Below, piece after piece: positions 52,561 through 61,510 of a DNA stretch of 64,000 bases. The translations under genes and the position numbers were made by a program. Below the pieces are notes generated by a model. It searched no databases and was not told the origin of the DNA. It saw nothing but the letters and a program-made list of their open reading frames with translations. Source of the DNA: Gemmatimonadaceae bacterium (GTDB lineage Bacteria; Gemmatimonadota; Gemmatimonadetes; Gemmatimonadales; Gemmatimonadaceae); NCBI GenBank assembly GCA_019752115.1, contig JAIEMN010000019.1:62001-126000 (forward strand). The letters run 5' to 3'. Positions within the stretch are counted from its first letter, which is position 1. Every line of letters starts with the position of its first letter.

Positions 52561-53933
52561 GCGGCGGTATCCGGCATGGGAGTCAACAGATCGAGCACCA
52601 GCGCGGCCGTCCACGAGAAGCCGCCGGTGCCGTACCCACCCCGCACGCCGTCGGGCAGCGCGACGAGCGGATGGAAGTACTCATGAAAGCCGCGCTGCTG
52701 CACCATGTCGAGCATGGCACTGCGCAGCTGTCCGGCCTCGGCGTGGTAGCCATGGCGACGGAGCCCGTGCCACGCCAACCATGAGGTGTTCATCCACGTC
52801 GGACCGCGCCAGTAGAGGTGCGGATCGAACATCGGCGCCGAGCGGGCCACGCTGGGATACGGCCAGAGGCGGTCGTTCTCCGTGCCACTGAAATCCGGTC
52901 CCTGCAGCGTCTCCACGATCCGGCGCACGCGATCCGGACTTGGCGCGCCGGTGATGATCGGCAGAAGCGACGAGATGGCGACCATCGGCATCCGTTCGCC
53001 GCTCACGCAGTCGATCGCATCGTAGCGCCCGAGGTGTTCGTTCCAGAGCCGCCCTTCGAGCCCCGCATGGGCAGCCGCCACCCAGTCCTGCGGCTCCGCC
53101 GCATCGAGCCCAAAATGCGTGCACAGCTCGACCAGTGCCTCGCTCGACCAGGCGAGCAGCGCATTGAAGAGCGGATCGATGACGCGGAAGGGGATCAGAT
53201 CGCGCGTCCGCGCCTCGTCGTAGCCGGTACTGCGCGCCACGTCCACGAGATGGACATAGCGGTCGTAGTCCCGATCGCTGGGCCGTTCACGCGGGTCATC
53301 GACATGCTGCAGATCCTGGCGCGTGTACGGCGGAATCGTGAGCTGCGACGGGTCGATGCGCGACAGGGGGATATCCCAGGTCGGCGCATTGTCGTTGCCG
53401 GATTCCCATGGGTGCCGGATGTAAACGAGCCCGAGATGATCCGGATCCCGCTCGCGGTACAGATGCCGATGCAACGCCAGGACCGCCGGGATCAGGGCCC
53501 GGATCGCATCGCGGTCGAGCCCGCGTGCGAGCAGCTGCTGCAGCACCATGCCGTGCACGGCCGGCTGCGTGATCCCGGAGGTCAGGCCATGCCGCGGCGC
53601 GTGCGCCGACCGGGTGACCTGCCAGAAATCCGGGCCAGGGAAGTAGCGCCCCAACCCGGCTTCGTTGAACACGATGTGCGGCAGCATGCCATTCGCCCAC
53701 TGCGCGGCGAAGAGCGTCTGCATTTCCGCGAGTGCGCGCTCGGGGCGATACGTCGCCAGCCCCAGCGCGATGAACCCCGAGTCCCAGTTCCACTGGTGCG
53801 GATAGAGCGTGGGCGAGGGCTTGGTGCTGGCTCCCAGCCAGTTGGCGTCCAGCACGCCCCGCGCGGACGCGATCAACGCGTCGCGCGAGGCGGCCGGCGC
53901 CGAGCCGGCCATGACGTCGGCGGTCATCCCCAC
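52557..53933 (-). CDS. GH63-like glycoside hydrolase (MGH1/mannosylglycerate hydrolase type)
   Basis: 458 residues with no signal peptide, so cytoplasmic. The (alpha/alpha)6 barrel motifs typical of the MGH1-like GH63 group are visible: SPTLYPHQWNWDSGFIALGLA, GMLPHIVFNEAGLGRYFPGPDFW, ITQPAVHGMVLQQL, HPWESGNDNAPTWD, and PMFDPHLYWRGPTWMNTSWLAWHGLRRHGY with Trp/Asp/Glu-rich active-site strips. The length matches mannosylglycerate and glucosylglycerate hydrolases (about 420-450). It lies between a TonB receptor gene (5-bp gap) and a symporter gene (4-bp overlap) under a LacI regulator. The exact glycoside is inferred, not shown. Confidence 0.82.
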   Translation of the reverse strand: MGMTADVMAGSAPAASRDALIASARGVLDANWLGASTKPSPTLYPHQWNWDSGFIALGLATYRPERALAEMQTLFAAQWANGMLPHIVFNEAGLGRYFPGPDFWQVTRSAHAPRHGLTSGITQPAVHGMVLQQLLARGLDRDAIRALIPAVLALHRHLYRERDPDHLGLVYIRHPWESGNDNAPTWDIPLSRIDPSQLTIPPYTRQDLQHVDDPRERPSDRDYDRYVHLVDVARSTGYDEARTRDLIPFRVIDPLFNALLAWSSEALVELCTHFGLDAAEPQDWVAAAHAGLEGRLWNEHLGRYDAIDCVSGERMPMVAISSLLPIITGAPSPDRVRRIVETLQGPDFSGTENDRLWPYPSVARSAPMFDPHLYWRGPTWMNTSWLAWHGLRRHGYHAEAGQLRSAMLDMVQQRGFHEYFHPLVALPDGVRGGYGTGGFSWTAALVLDLLTPMPDTAA

Positions 53934-53938
53934 CGGAC

Positions 53939-56683
53939 TCAGAAGTCGTAGCGCAGCGACACCATCACGCGGCGCGGCAGAATGGGCCGGAAGTTGAGGA
54001 ACGGCAGCGTGCTCGGATCGACACCACCCGCCAGACGCGGGTCGCCCTCGGTCACGCCACGATCGTCGAGGAGGTTGTAGATGTTGACGCCGACGCGGAT
54101 GCGCTGCGCCGTGTTGCGGCCGAAGGTGTAGCCGGCGCCGGCCGTCAGCACCCCAAAGCCCTCGAGCTTCTGCAGGTTGGCGTCGTCGGCGAAGCGACTG
54201 CCGATGTAGTTGTAGTCGAAGTTCGCGTCGAGCCCACGGCGCTGATAGTTAGCCGACAGGTCGGCCATCGTGTTCGGCTGGCGGCGGATCTTGCGCCCCG
54301 AGTTGCTCGTGACCGAGTCGCGAATCGCGCCGTTGGCATCGCGGAGGTAGATCGTCGGCACCTGCGGGAAGTTGAGCGCCTTGTGATCCTGATACGTGCC
54401 GGCCGCCTGGAACGTCCAGCCGGGCAGCGCCGACGGCGTGGCCACGAGCGTGGCTTCGACACCGGCGGTGCGCGTCTCGCCGACGGCGTCGGTGACGACC
54501 GCCGAGACGCCGCCGGGCAGGATGCGGAGATCGCTCTGCAGGCGGTTCTTGATGTTGACGTAGAACGGCGCGACGGTGAGGCCGGCCTGCTTGGTGGTGA
54601 GGCGGTAGCCGACTTCACCCTGCAGGAACTGCTCGTTCTTGGTCAGCTGGGGCTGACGGAAGTTGCCGTTGGCATCGAGCGCCAGCGACGTGAAGAACGA
54701 CGCATCCGGGATGCGGAAGCCGCGGCTCCCCGAGACGTAGAAATTCGACGTCGAGTTGATGGCATAGTTCACACCACCGGTGGCCGCCCAGTCGTCGAAC
54801 TTCACCACGCGGCGCACGAAGCGGCCGGTGCCAATGGCCACATTGCGGCCGGCTTCGGTGATCCCCACGGTCTGATTGGCCGTCTGCTCCTGCGAGATCG
54901 ACGTATTCTGGCGCTCGTAGCGGGCGCCGAGGTCCACGCGCCACTTGGTGCCGATCTGCATTTCATCGCCGGCGAAGAAGGCGGCGATGCCCGTCTGATA
55001 CTCGGCGTTGGTGTAGGCGCTCGACAGGCGCGTGAGGCCGTTCTGCGTGATGCGGCGCACGACGGTATCGCCGGCGGAGCCGGCCGGGCCGCCCCGGATG
55101 GTCAGGTCGAGCAGGCGCGGCTGCGACTGCACGTCGATCAGCGTAAGCGGCGAGAACTGCTGGTCGAGCTGCCGCGTGCGCGACAGGAAGCTGCCGAGCG
55201 TGAGGCTGTGCTGCGTCTGCCCCTGCACGATCTTGCGCTGCAGCTGCGTTTCGTTGGCGTACTCCGTGAACGGGCGATTGCGGTAGCGCGCGTCCTGCGT
55301 CATGACGTTCGCCGAGTTGAACGGCACCACGGCATTGTTGACGTACGAATACACCGGACGCCACGCCGGATTCGTGAGATACTGCGCAGCGAAGCCCGCG
55401 GCGGTGTTCGTATTCGAGCCGGGGAGGAAGATGTTGAACTCGTGCGCGATGTTGCTCATGCGCGTCCGCGACGTGAGCTGCCAGCCGGGCGCCACTTCGT
55501 TGCTGAACTCGAGCGTCGCCACCGGGCCCTTCACGAGAATGCCGTTGGCCATCTTCGACTGGAACGTCCCGTTGAAGAAGCCGCCGGTGAAGCCACTCAC
55601 GATCAGGTTGGCCGCTTCGGGGGTGTTGAGCGTGCCGGCGCGACCGACGGCCGCGACATCGGCGCCCTTCGCGTACGGGACCGGGAGGAAGAACTGCACC
55701 TTGTCGTCGATGATCTTGAGGTGCGCGCGGATATAGCCCTTCTCGAGCATGCGCGTCACGTTGGCCTTGAACTGCATGCCCTGCGTGGGCAGGCCGCCCT
55801 GCAGCGGACCGTCATCGAGGCGGAGGAAGCCGCCGACGTTGTAGGTGAGCTTGTCGCCCATCGGGCCCGAGCTGTTGTAGTCGAGGCGATAGAGGCCGCT
55901 CGGCGCCGTCGTCACCTGCAGCACATTCTGCTGCGTCGGACCACCGACCTTGTCGATGTAGTTGATGATACCGCCCGGCCGGCTCACGCCGAAGACGGTG
56001 GAGTTGCCGCCCTTCACGACCTCGACGCGATCGAGGTTCTGGTCCTGGCGCAGCAGCACGTCTTCAGCCGACAGGTTGATGGCGCTCTGCACGGGCATGC
56101 CGTTCTCGAGCATCATCAGGTAGCGCTGCTGACCCGGCGACGGGATACCGCGCACGAACACGTTCGACGCGAGCTCACCGCCACCGTTCTCGGCGTGAAT
56201 GCCGGGGATGGTGCGCACGGCGTCGGCGATGTTGAAGTTCGGCGCCAGCTTGGTGAGCTGCACGTTGTCGATGACTGCCGCGGAGACCGTGGCTTCCTTG
56301 GTCACGCGCTCGGAGCGCGTACCGGTCACGACGACAGCCTCGGCGCGCATCGGGTCGGAGGCGAGGTCGAAGTTCACCTCGACGCTGCCGCCGGCCGGCA
56401 CATCCACGACCTTGCTGTCGGGGCGATAGCCAATGGCGCGCACCCGCACCGTCTGCTTGCCGGCGGGGACGCGGGCGATGACGTAGCGCCCCGTGCCGTC
56501 GGCCGTGCCACCGATCATGGTGCCATCGATGCGCACCGAGGCGCCAAAGACGGCGTCGCCTTCGGGGTTCTTGACGACACCCCGGACGGTGCCGGTGGGG
56601 GCTTGAGCGGCGAGCGGGATGGCCGCGACCAGGGCGAGGAGCCCGGTGGCGAGCGAGAGCATACGAGCCGGGAGCGCGCGCAT
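53939..56683 (-). CDS. TonB-dependent receptor (LacI-controlled uptake locus)
   Basis: 914 residues from the ATG at 56683 (MRALPARMLSLATGLLALVAAIPLAAQAP, signal peptide); the longer frame upstream runs through the operator. A carboxypeptidase-regulatory-like domain (about 31-110, TGTVRGVVKNPEGDAVFGASV) comes first. Next is a plug (about 120-240, VVVTGTRSERVTKEATVSAAVI, DRVEVVKGGNSTVFGVSRPGGIINYI), then a 22-strand-type barrel ending in VMVSLRYDF, the expected terminal Phe for outer-membrane insertion. It brings a scarce solute into the periplasm. It is followed at 5 bp by the GH63-like gene and then the symporter gene, in one operon. Confidence 0.93.
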   Translation of the reverse strand: MRALPARMLSLATGLLALVAAIPLAAQAPTGTVRGVVKNPEGDAVFGASVRIDGTMIGGTADGTGRYVIARVPAGKQTVRVRAIGYRPDSKVVDVPAGGSVEVNFDLASDPMRAEAVVVTGTRSERVTKEATVSAAVIDNVQLTKLAPNFNIADAVRTIPGIHAENGGGELASNVFVRGIPSPGQQRYLMMLENGMPVQSAINLSAEDVLLRQDQNLDRVEVVKGGNSTVFGVSRPGGIINYIDKVGGPTQQNVLQVTTAPSGLYRLDYNSSGPMGDKLTYNVGGFLRLDDGPLQGGLPTQGMQFKANVTRMLEKGYIRAHLKIIDDKVQFFLPVPYAKGADVAAVGRAGTLNTPEAANLIVSGFTGGFFNGTFQSKMANGILVKGPVATLEFSNEVAPGWQLTSRTRMSNIAHEFNIFLPGSNTNTAAGFAAQYLTNPAWRPVYSYVNNAVVPFNSANVMTQDARYRNRPFTEYANETQLQRKIVQGQTQHSLTLGSFLSRTRQLDQQFSPLTLIDVQSQPRLLDLTIRGGPAGSAGDTVVRRITQNGLTRLSSAYTNAEYQTGIAAFFAGDEMQIGTKWRVDLGARYERQNTSISQEQTANQTVGITEAGRNVAIGTGRFVRRVVKFDDWAATGGVNYAINSTSNFYVSGSRGFRIPDASFFTSLALDANGNFRQPQLTKNEQFLQGEVGYRLTTKQAGLTVAPFYVNIKNRLQSDLRILPGGVSAVVTDAVGETRTAGVEATLVATPSALPGWTFQAAGTYQDHKALNFPQVPTIYLRDANGAIRDSVTSNSGRKIRRQPNTMADLSANYQRRGLDANFDYNYIGSRFADDANLQKLEGFGVLTAGAGYTFGRNTAQRIRVGVNIYNLLDDRGVTEGDPRLAGGVDPSTLPFLNFRPILPRRVMVSLRYDF

Positions 56684-56773
56684 GACTGAGCCTCTGAGGA
56701 GGGAAAGGCGGGACACCGGCACGGGCCGGCGCGAAGGAGGGCGGAGGCGAATGTAGGAGTGCCACCGGATTTG

Positions 56774-56787
56774 TGCAATCGATTGCA
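56774..56787. promoter_or_regulatory. LacI-type operator upstream of the TonB receptor gene
   Basis: TGCAATCGATTGCA is a perfect 14-bp palindrome matching the general LacI/GalR operator pattern TGnAAnCGnTTnCA. It lies 90 bp upstream of the receptor start codon, and the LacI-family gene is next door, so autologous control of the receptor-hydrolase-symporter operon is likely. Confidence 0.75.
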
Positions 56788-56872
56788 TAAAACCCGGCAT
56801 TCCGAAATGCGGTATACTTTTGAACGTCCTGGAATACGCTTGGAACGGTTCAGCCCGAACAGGGGCCAACCG

Positions 56873-57982
56873 TCACCGTGGACGGGTCGATTCGCGAACG
56901 ACGAGCTGGACCGGGAGTTCGGTGGACGGCGCGTCGCGACCGGCGATGCGATCGAGGAGATGGTCCACCAGCAGGCGGGCGCCGGTCACGACGTCCTGCC
57001 GCACCGTCGTGAGCGACGGCGAGATGATGGTCGCGGCCGGGATATCGTCGAACCCGACCACCTGGACCTCGTCGGGGACGCGTCGACCTTCGGCGCGGAG
57101 CACCTGCAGGGCGCCAATCGCCAAGGTGTCACTGGCCGCCATCACGCCGTCGAATTCGGCGCCGGCGGCCAACGCCCGCGTCATCGTCTGCTGGAGATCG
57201 TGGCGGGAGTAGCGCGCCATGAGGTCGAGCGGTGTCATCCCCGCTTCCCGCAGGGCGCGCTGGTAGCCCTGATAGCGCGCGTTGTACTCGGGTAAGGCGC
57301 GGTCGCCGACATACGCAATGCGGCGACATCCGCAGGCGATCAGATGGCGCGTCGCGAGCTGCCCACCGGCCTGATTGTCCGAGCCGATCGCGAGGTAGTG
57401 CTGATCGGGGAGGCGCTGCCCCCACACCACCAGATTCCGGTACGACTCCGACACGGCATTCAGCAGCGGATGCAGCGTGCTCTGGCGCAACACGATCAGC
57501 CCATCGGCACGGCCGGAGTCGAGCACGTCGCGCGCGAGCGACTCGATATCGGGGGAATGGCGGACAAGCAGCAGATCGAGCCCCCGCTGCGTGAGCACAT
57601 CGCCGATGCCGGCGAGGAGCCCGAGCAGAAAGGGATGGGCGCCGTACTGTTCGAGGCCGTGCCCCATCGGCAGCACGATGCCGATCGTTTGCGCGCGTCG
57701 GGTGCGCAGACGGCTGGCCGAACTGTGCACCCGATAGCCGTGCGCGGCCGCCAGCGCTTCCAACCGCTGGCGCGTGGCCTTGGAAATGGCCGCGTGTCCT
57801 GCCAGCGCGCGTGACACGGTGGATTCCGACACATTCGCCAGCCGCGCCAACTCGGCCATGCTGCTCAATCGGCGGGGCGGCGGGGTCTCCGCGTCGGCGG
57901 GCGTCGGCGGCGGGGGCTGTTTGCGACGCGGCATTCCGGCAATATCGTCCCGCATGGGCAGCGCGACAACGTGCGCGTCCAC
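56873..57982 (-). CDS. LacI-family transcriptional regulator
   Basis: 369 residues from a GTG at 57982; ATGs at 57955 and 57934 are in frame. The DNA-binding headpiece follows a basic Pro-rich lead: SMAELARLANVSESTVSRALAGHAAISKATRQRLEALAAAHGYR. The sugar-binding core is complete (IGIVLPMGHGLEQ, DGLIVLRQST, CRRIAYVGDRALPEYNARYQGYQRAL, DGVMAASDTLAIGALQVL, VQVVGFDDIPAATIISPSLTTV). It probably represses the downstream TonB receptor, hydrolase and symporter genes until the sugar or glycoside ligand is present. Confidence 0.93.
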   Translation of the reverse strand: MDAHVVALPMRDDIAGMPRRKQPPPPTPADAETPPPRRLSSMAELARLANVSESTVSRALAGHAAISKATRQRLEALAAAHGYRVHSSASRLRTRRAQTIGIVLPMGHGLEQYGAHPFLLGLLAGIGDVLTQRGLDLLLVRHSPDIESLARDVLDSGRADGLIVLRQSTLHPLLNAVSESYRNLVVWGQRLPDQHYLAIGSDNQAGGQLATRHLIACGCRRIAYVGDRALPEYNARYQGYQRALREAGMTPLDLMARYSRHDLQQTMTRALAAGAEFDGVMAASDTLAIGALQVLRAEGRRVPDEVQVVGFDDIPAATIISPSLTTVRQDVVTGARLLVDHLLDRIAGRDAPSTELPVQLVVRESTRPR

Positions 57983-58103
57983 TCTTCGTTTTTCCGGGCT
58001 CTCGCGCGGGCGCGTGATGTCGGGGAATCCCTCCTGACATCCGACTGTATTACTGAATAGTTATATAAGGCCCGCAATCGGCAACCCGTTCCCGGAGAAC
58101 GTT

Positions 58104-58628
58104 ATGCGTGCCTCTCACATCGCTTCGCTGTTGCTGGGTCTCACCTGCCTCTCCGCCATCGCGCCGGCGCAGGGCGCGCTGGGCGGCATGAGTCCCGGCA
58201 TGGGACGCGGCATGATGGGCGATTCTGCCGCTGCCGTCATCATGCCGATCGTGCATGACCTGATGACCAATCACACCAAGCTCCGCCGAACGGTAACCAT
58301 CCTGCCGAATGGCGTGCGAACGGTGACCGAATCGGACGACAGCACGATGATGTACCAGCTGCGGAAGCACGTCTCGACCACCGGTGGCCTGGTGGCGCGC
58401 AGTCAGGATCTCAATGTGCCGCCCGCCTCACCGGTGTTGCACGCGCTGCTGCAAAACGGCGCGAAGATCGTACGGACCGTGTCCCCCACGCCGAAGGGGG
58501 TGGCGGTGACCGAGACCTCCGAGGATCCGGCGGTGGTGCGCCTTCTGCAGGACCATGCGGCCGAGGTCACCGCGCTCGTAGAGCGTGGTATGGCGGCCAT
58601 GCACGAGTCGATGATGAAACGGAAATAG
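58104..58628 (+). CDS. Small secreted protein, unknown
   Basis: 174 residues, preceded by GGAG. Signal peptide 1-23 (MRASHIASLLLGLTCLSAIAPAQG), then a Met/Gly-rich segment (GGMSPGMGRGMMGD). The rest is a mixed alpha/beta part with two similar beta-hairpin-like units (RRTVTILPNGVRTVTESDD and VRTVSPTPKGVAVTETSED), each followed by a helix (MYQLRKHV, VVRLLQDHAAEVTALVERGMAAMHESM). It resembles periplasmic unknowns near metal-handling genes. The Met-rich stretch could bind copper, but that is speculation. Confidence 0.65.
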   Translation: MRASHIASLLLGLTCLSAIAPAQGALGGMSPGMGRGMMGDSAAAVIMPIVHDLMTNHTKLRRTVTILPNGVRTVTESDDSTMMYQLRKHVSTTGGLVARSQDLNVPPASPVLHALLQNGAKIVRTVSPTPKGVAVTETSEDPAVVRLLQDHAAEVTALVERGMAAMHESMMKRK

Positions 58629-58631
58629 GCG

Positions 58632-60868
58632 TCAGAACGCCAGCATCTGCGTGTACTTCACGATCACGCCAAAGCCCGAGGGCGGCGCATCCGGCATGGT
58701 GATGCGCTGCTGATTCAGCACCACGAAGAGATCGCTCAGCGGGTGGTGAATGAGGTTGAAGCGGATGTTGGCGTTGAGCAGGTGCGCGTGCGGGTCGTAC
58801 TGCGCGAGGCCGTCCACAAACTTGTTGGTGGCCAGCGAGTAGTTCGCGCGCATCGTCCACAGCGTCGCTTCGAAGCTCGCGTGCGGTACGGCGAGCGATG
58901 CCGCCGTGTGCGAGATCCCGACCGTGCTGCTGAACTTGGCGGACGGGCGCACGGCCACGCCGAGTTGCTGGGAGTGCTGGTGCCCGCTCCAGAACTGCCC
59001 CTCGGTGAGCGTGAACGTCAACGCCAGCGGTCGGCTCAGGTCGGTGGCGCCCTTGAAGGCGATATCGGTCCACGGATACGCGCCCGCGGGGATGGCCGGA
59101 ATGCTCTTGCTGATGCGAAATGGGGTCTCGATGCGCTGGAAGCGCGGGTTCACCGAGAGCTCGTAATAGGCACCACTGCTGTTGAAGACCGTGAAGTCGC
59201 TGTGCAGGTCCTTCGCGGTGATGCGGCCGCGCAGATCCTCGTAGTAATTCCAGGTGATGTGCGGGTGCAGCTCACGGGCCTTGATCCGGGGCAACCACTG
59301 CGGACGCGGACGAAGTCCGAAGTCGATCAGCCACTTGCGCGTGTCGGTCCGACGGAAGTAGCCCAGATCGTCCTGAAAGCCCTTCCCACCTGCAGCGCGC
59401 CCGCCTTGAGGTGAAGGAAGTTGCCTTCGTGGTTAATCCTGCTGCGCCACGCATACTGCCCCTCGGACTTGCCCGCGGTGCGCGTGCCGACCGCGTAGCT
59501 GCTCCAGTCCCAGACCCCCGGAAGGCGGAAGGTGGCATCGACACCAGCGACCCGATTCCAGCTGTTCTGTCCGCGCGCGCCGAGCCCTTCGCGGTCGAGC
59601 ATGATCAGCCCCACATCCGAGCCGGGGCGCAGATTGCGCCGCAGTCGCAGGGCGCCATAGCGATTGGCGGGCGCCGTGGGCGTCGCCTGCGACTGCATGC
59701 CGAGGGCGCCGATGGTGAGTCCCGCCGCCGATCCCGTGAGCCGCACGCCGCCCGGAATGGGAACAGAGCGACCATCCGCCGAGAGCCCGATACGACGACT
59801 GAAGAAGAGCAGCATGTCTTCGTCGGGCGTCGGCGCCAGATTCACGCGATTGTTGCGCGCCGCATCCCCCACGTAGAAGATGCCTGAGTTCTCGAGGAAG
59901 AACTCGCGCTTCTCGGGGAAGAACTGACTGAACTGGGTGAGGTTGACCTGCTGCTCGTCGGCCTCCACCTGCGCGAAGTCGGGATTGAGCGCCACATTGA
60001 GCGCGAGCTTGGGCGTCACGCCATAGGTGACATCGAGCCCGCCGGCTTCGGCCAGCGTCGCGCGTGCGGTTCGGGCGGGCGCGACCGGCAGATCGCGCAC
60101 ATCGCGCGCGAGGAGATACGGCTTCACACGGAGATCGCGCGACCCCCCGCTGGGCTCCACGCCTTCGAGCGTGCCGGCGAGCGACGCGCGCGTGATGGTG
60201 AACGCGCGCGGTATCGGCGCCCAGTACGTCGTCTCGTTCCGATGGCGGATGCGCCGCGCGAAGTTGATCCCCCACCCGTCGACGTCGCCTAACCGATAGC
60301 GCAGCGTCTTGAAGGGAATCGCCATTTCGACGATCCACTTGTCGGCGAAACGGCGGGTCTTCACCGTCCACACGCCGTCCCAGCTGGTGTTCACCTCGCG
60401 TCCTTCATTCGCCATCTGCCGATCGGCGCGCGCGCCGGCCGCATTGGTCAGAAAGACGTAGCCATTGCGACGATCATGAAAGGTGTCGAGGAGGACTTCG
60501 AAGTCGTCCTGATCGTCTTCCTTGAAGTCCTTCTTGATGTCGGCGACGACGAGATTGGCGGCATCGGGGTCGTGCAGCACCGCGCCGATGTAGAGCGCGC
60601 TGCCGTCGAAGAGGACGCGGACCTCGGTGGCCTCGGTGGCCGGCTCACCGGTGCGCGGTTCGCTCTGCACGAAATCGGTGGCGAGCGGGGCGCGGGCCCA
60701 ATCCGGTTCGTCGAGGGTCCCGTCGATCGTGACGGGCGCCGACGTGCGCGTGGCCCGGATGCGCTTCTCGGCGCGGGGCGGATCAGACGCGCGGGGCGTG
60801 GCGCGCGCGACGGCGGGGAGGAGACACGCCGCCGTCAGGAGACGACACACGGGACGAAACGATGGCAT
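58632..60868 (-). pseudogene. DUF5916/CBM9-like outer-membrane protein gene with a frameshift
   Basis: Read from the ATG at 60868 the protein has a signal peptide, a CBM9-like domain (VTIDGTLDEPDWARAPLATDFVQSEP, VLFDGSALYIGAVLHDPD) and DUF5916 barrel sequence (LNPDFAQVEADEQQVNLTQFSQFFPEKREFFLENSGIF). After LHLKAGALQVG the frame goes wrong and stops at 59327. The neighbouring frame continues the family sequence (GKGFQDDLGYFRRTDTRKWL, then down to YTQMLAF at 58632). A single-base loss near 59385, in the run GTGGGAAGGG on the coding strand, explains both. Intact it would be about 740 residues. It could be a real mutation or a sequencing error. Confidence 0.83.
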
Positions 60869-60915
60869 ACACGACAATATGCCATCGGTTCGTCCCGCTC
60901 GCGGCGGGACTCAGG

Positions 60916-61365
60916 TCAGGTGCCGGACCCGGTCCACACCGTGACCAGCCGCGCCCACGGCAGCACGGCCGCGATGAGGAGCATCGTGATCAGCGTGCCC
61001 ACGAGCGCCTTCTTGGCCTTGGCCGGTGCATTCGGGGCCTTCTTCACCAGCACGCCGGACACGGTGGCCGCAATGACCGCGGCGAGCATCAGCGTGGGGT
61101 GCTCCACGAGCAGGCGGCGCAGGTTCGGATCCTTCATGCTGTCGCCCATGCTCTGACGTGCCTGGGCAATGGTGGGGCTGGTGAAGAACAGCCCCAGGCC
61201 AGCGAGCAGCTGCAGATGCACGAACAGCGTCAGGCGCCGCACCCACGCGGTATCGCCGTCGTTCCACGTCTGCTGGCGCGTGGCGGCCTTGACCAGCACG
61301 AAGATGCCGGTGGCCAAGACGGCCCACGCCACGATGTTGTGCACACCAATCAGAATGCCGTACAT
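60916..61365 (-). CDS. Small membrane protein, unknown
   Basis: 149 residues from the ATG at 61365 (MYGILIGVHNIVAWAVLATGIF). Four hydrophobic segments lie near residues 5-25, 45-62, 90-107 and 121-137, a compact 4-TM bundle with short polar loops (RQQTWNDGDTAWVRR, MGDSMKDPNLRRL, KKAPNAPAKAKK). It resembles small unannotated inner-membrane proteins common in Bacteroidetes and Gemmatimonadota. A longer open frame upstream is antisense to the symporter gene and not part of it. Confidence 0.7.
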   Translation of the reverse strand: MYGILIGVHNIVAWAVLATGIFVLVKAATRQQTWNDGDTAWVRRLTLFVHLQLLAGLGLFFTSPTIAQARQSMGDSMKDPNLRRLLVEHPTLMLAAVIAATVSGVLVKKAPNAPAKAKKALVGTLITMLLIAAVLPWARLVTVWTGSGT

Positions 61366-61510
61366 CCGTCCCCACAGGTCATCAGGTAGCCGCGCGGGCG
61401 GAGTGCCGGGCGCGGGCGATGACGGAGGATGCCACGACCGGGGGCCCGGGGCAATCGGACCCGAGCGGTCGGAATGGCCTTCGGGGCGCCGCCGGTCTAG
61501 CTTCGCCGCC

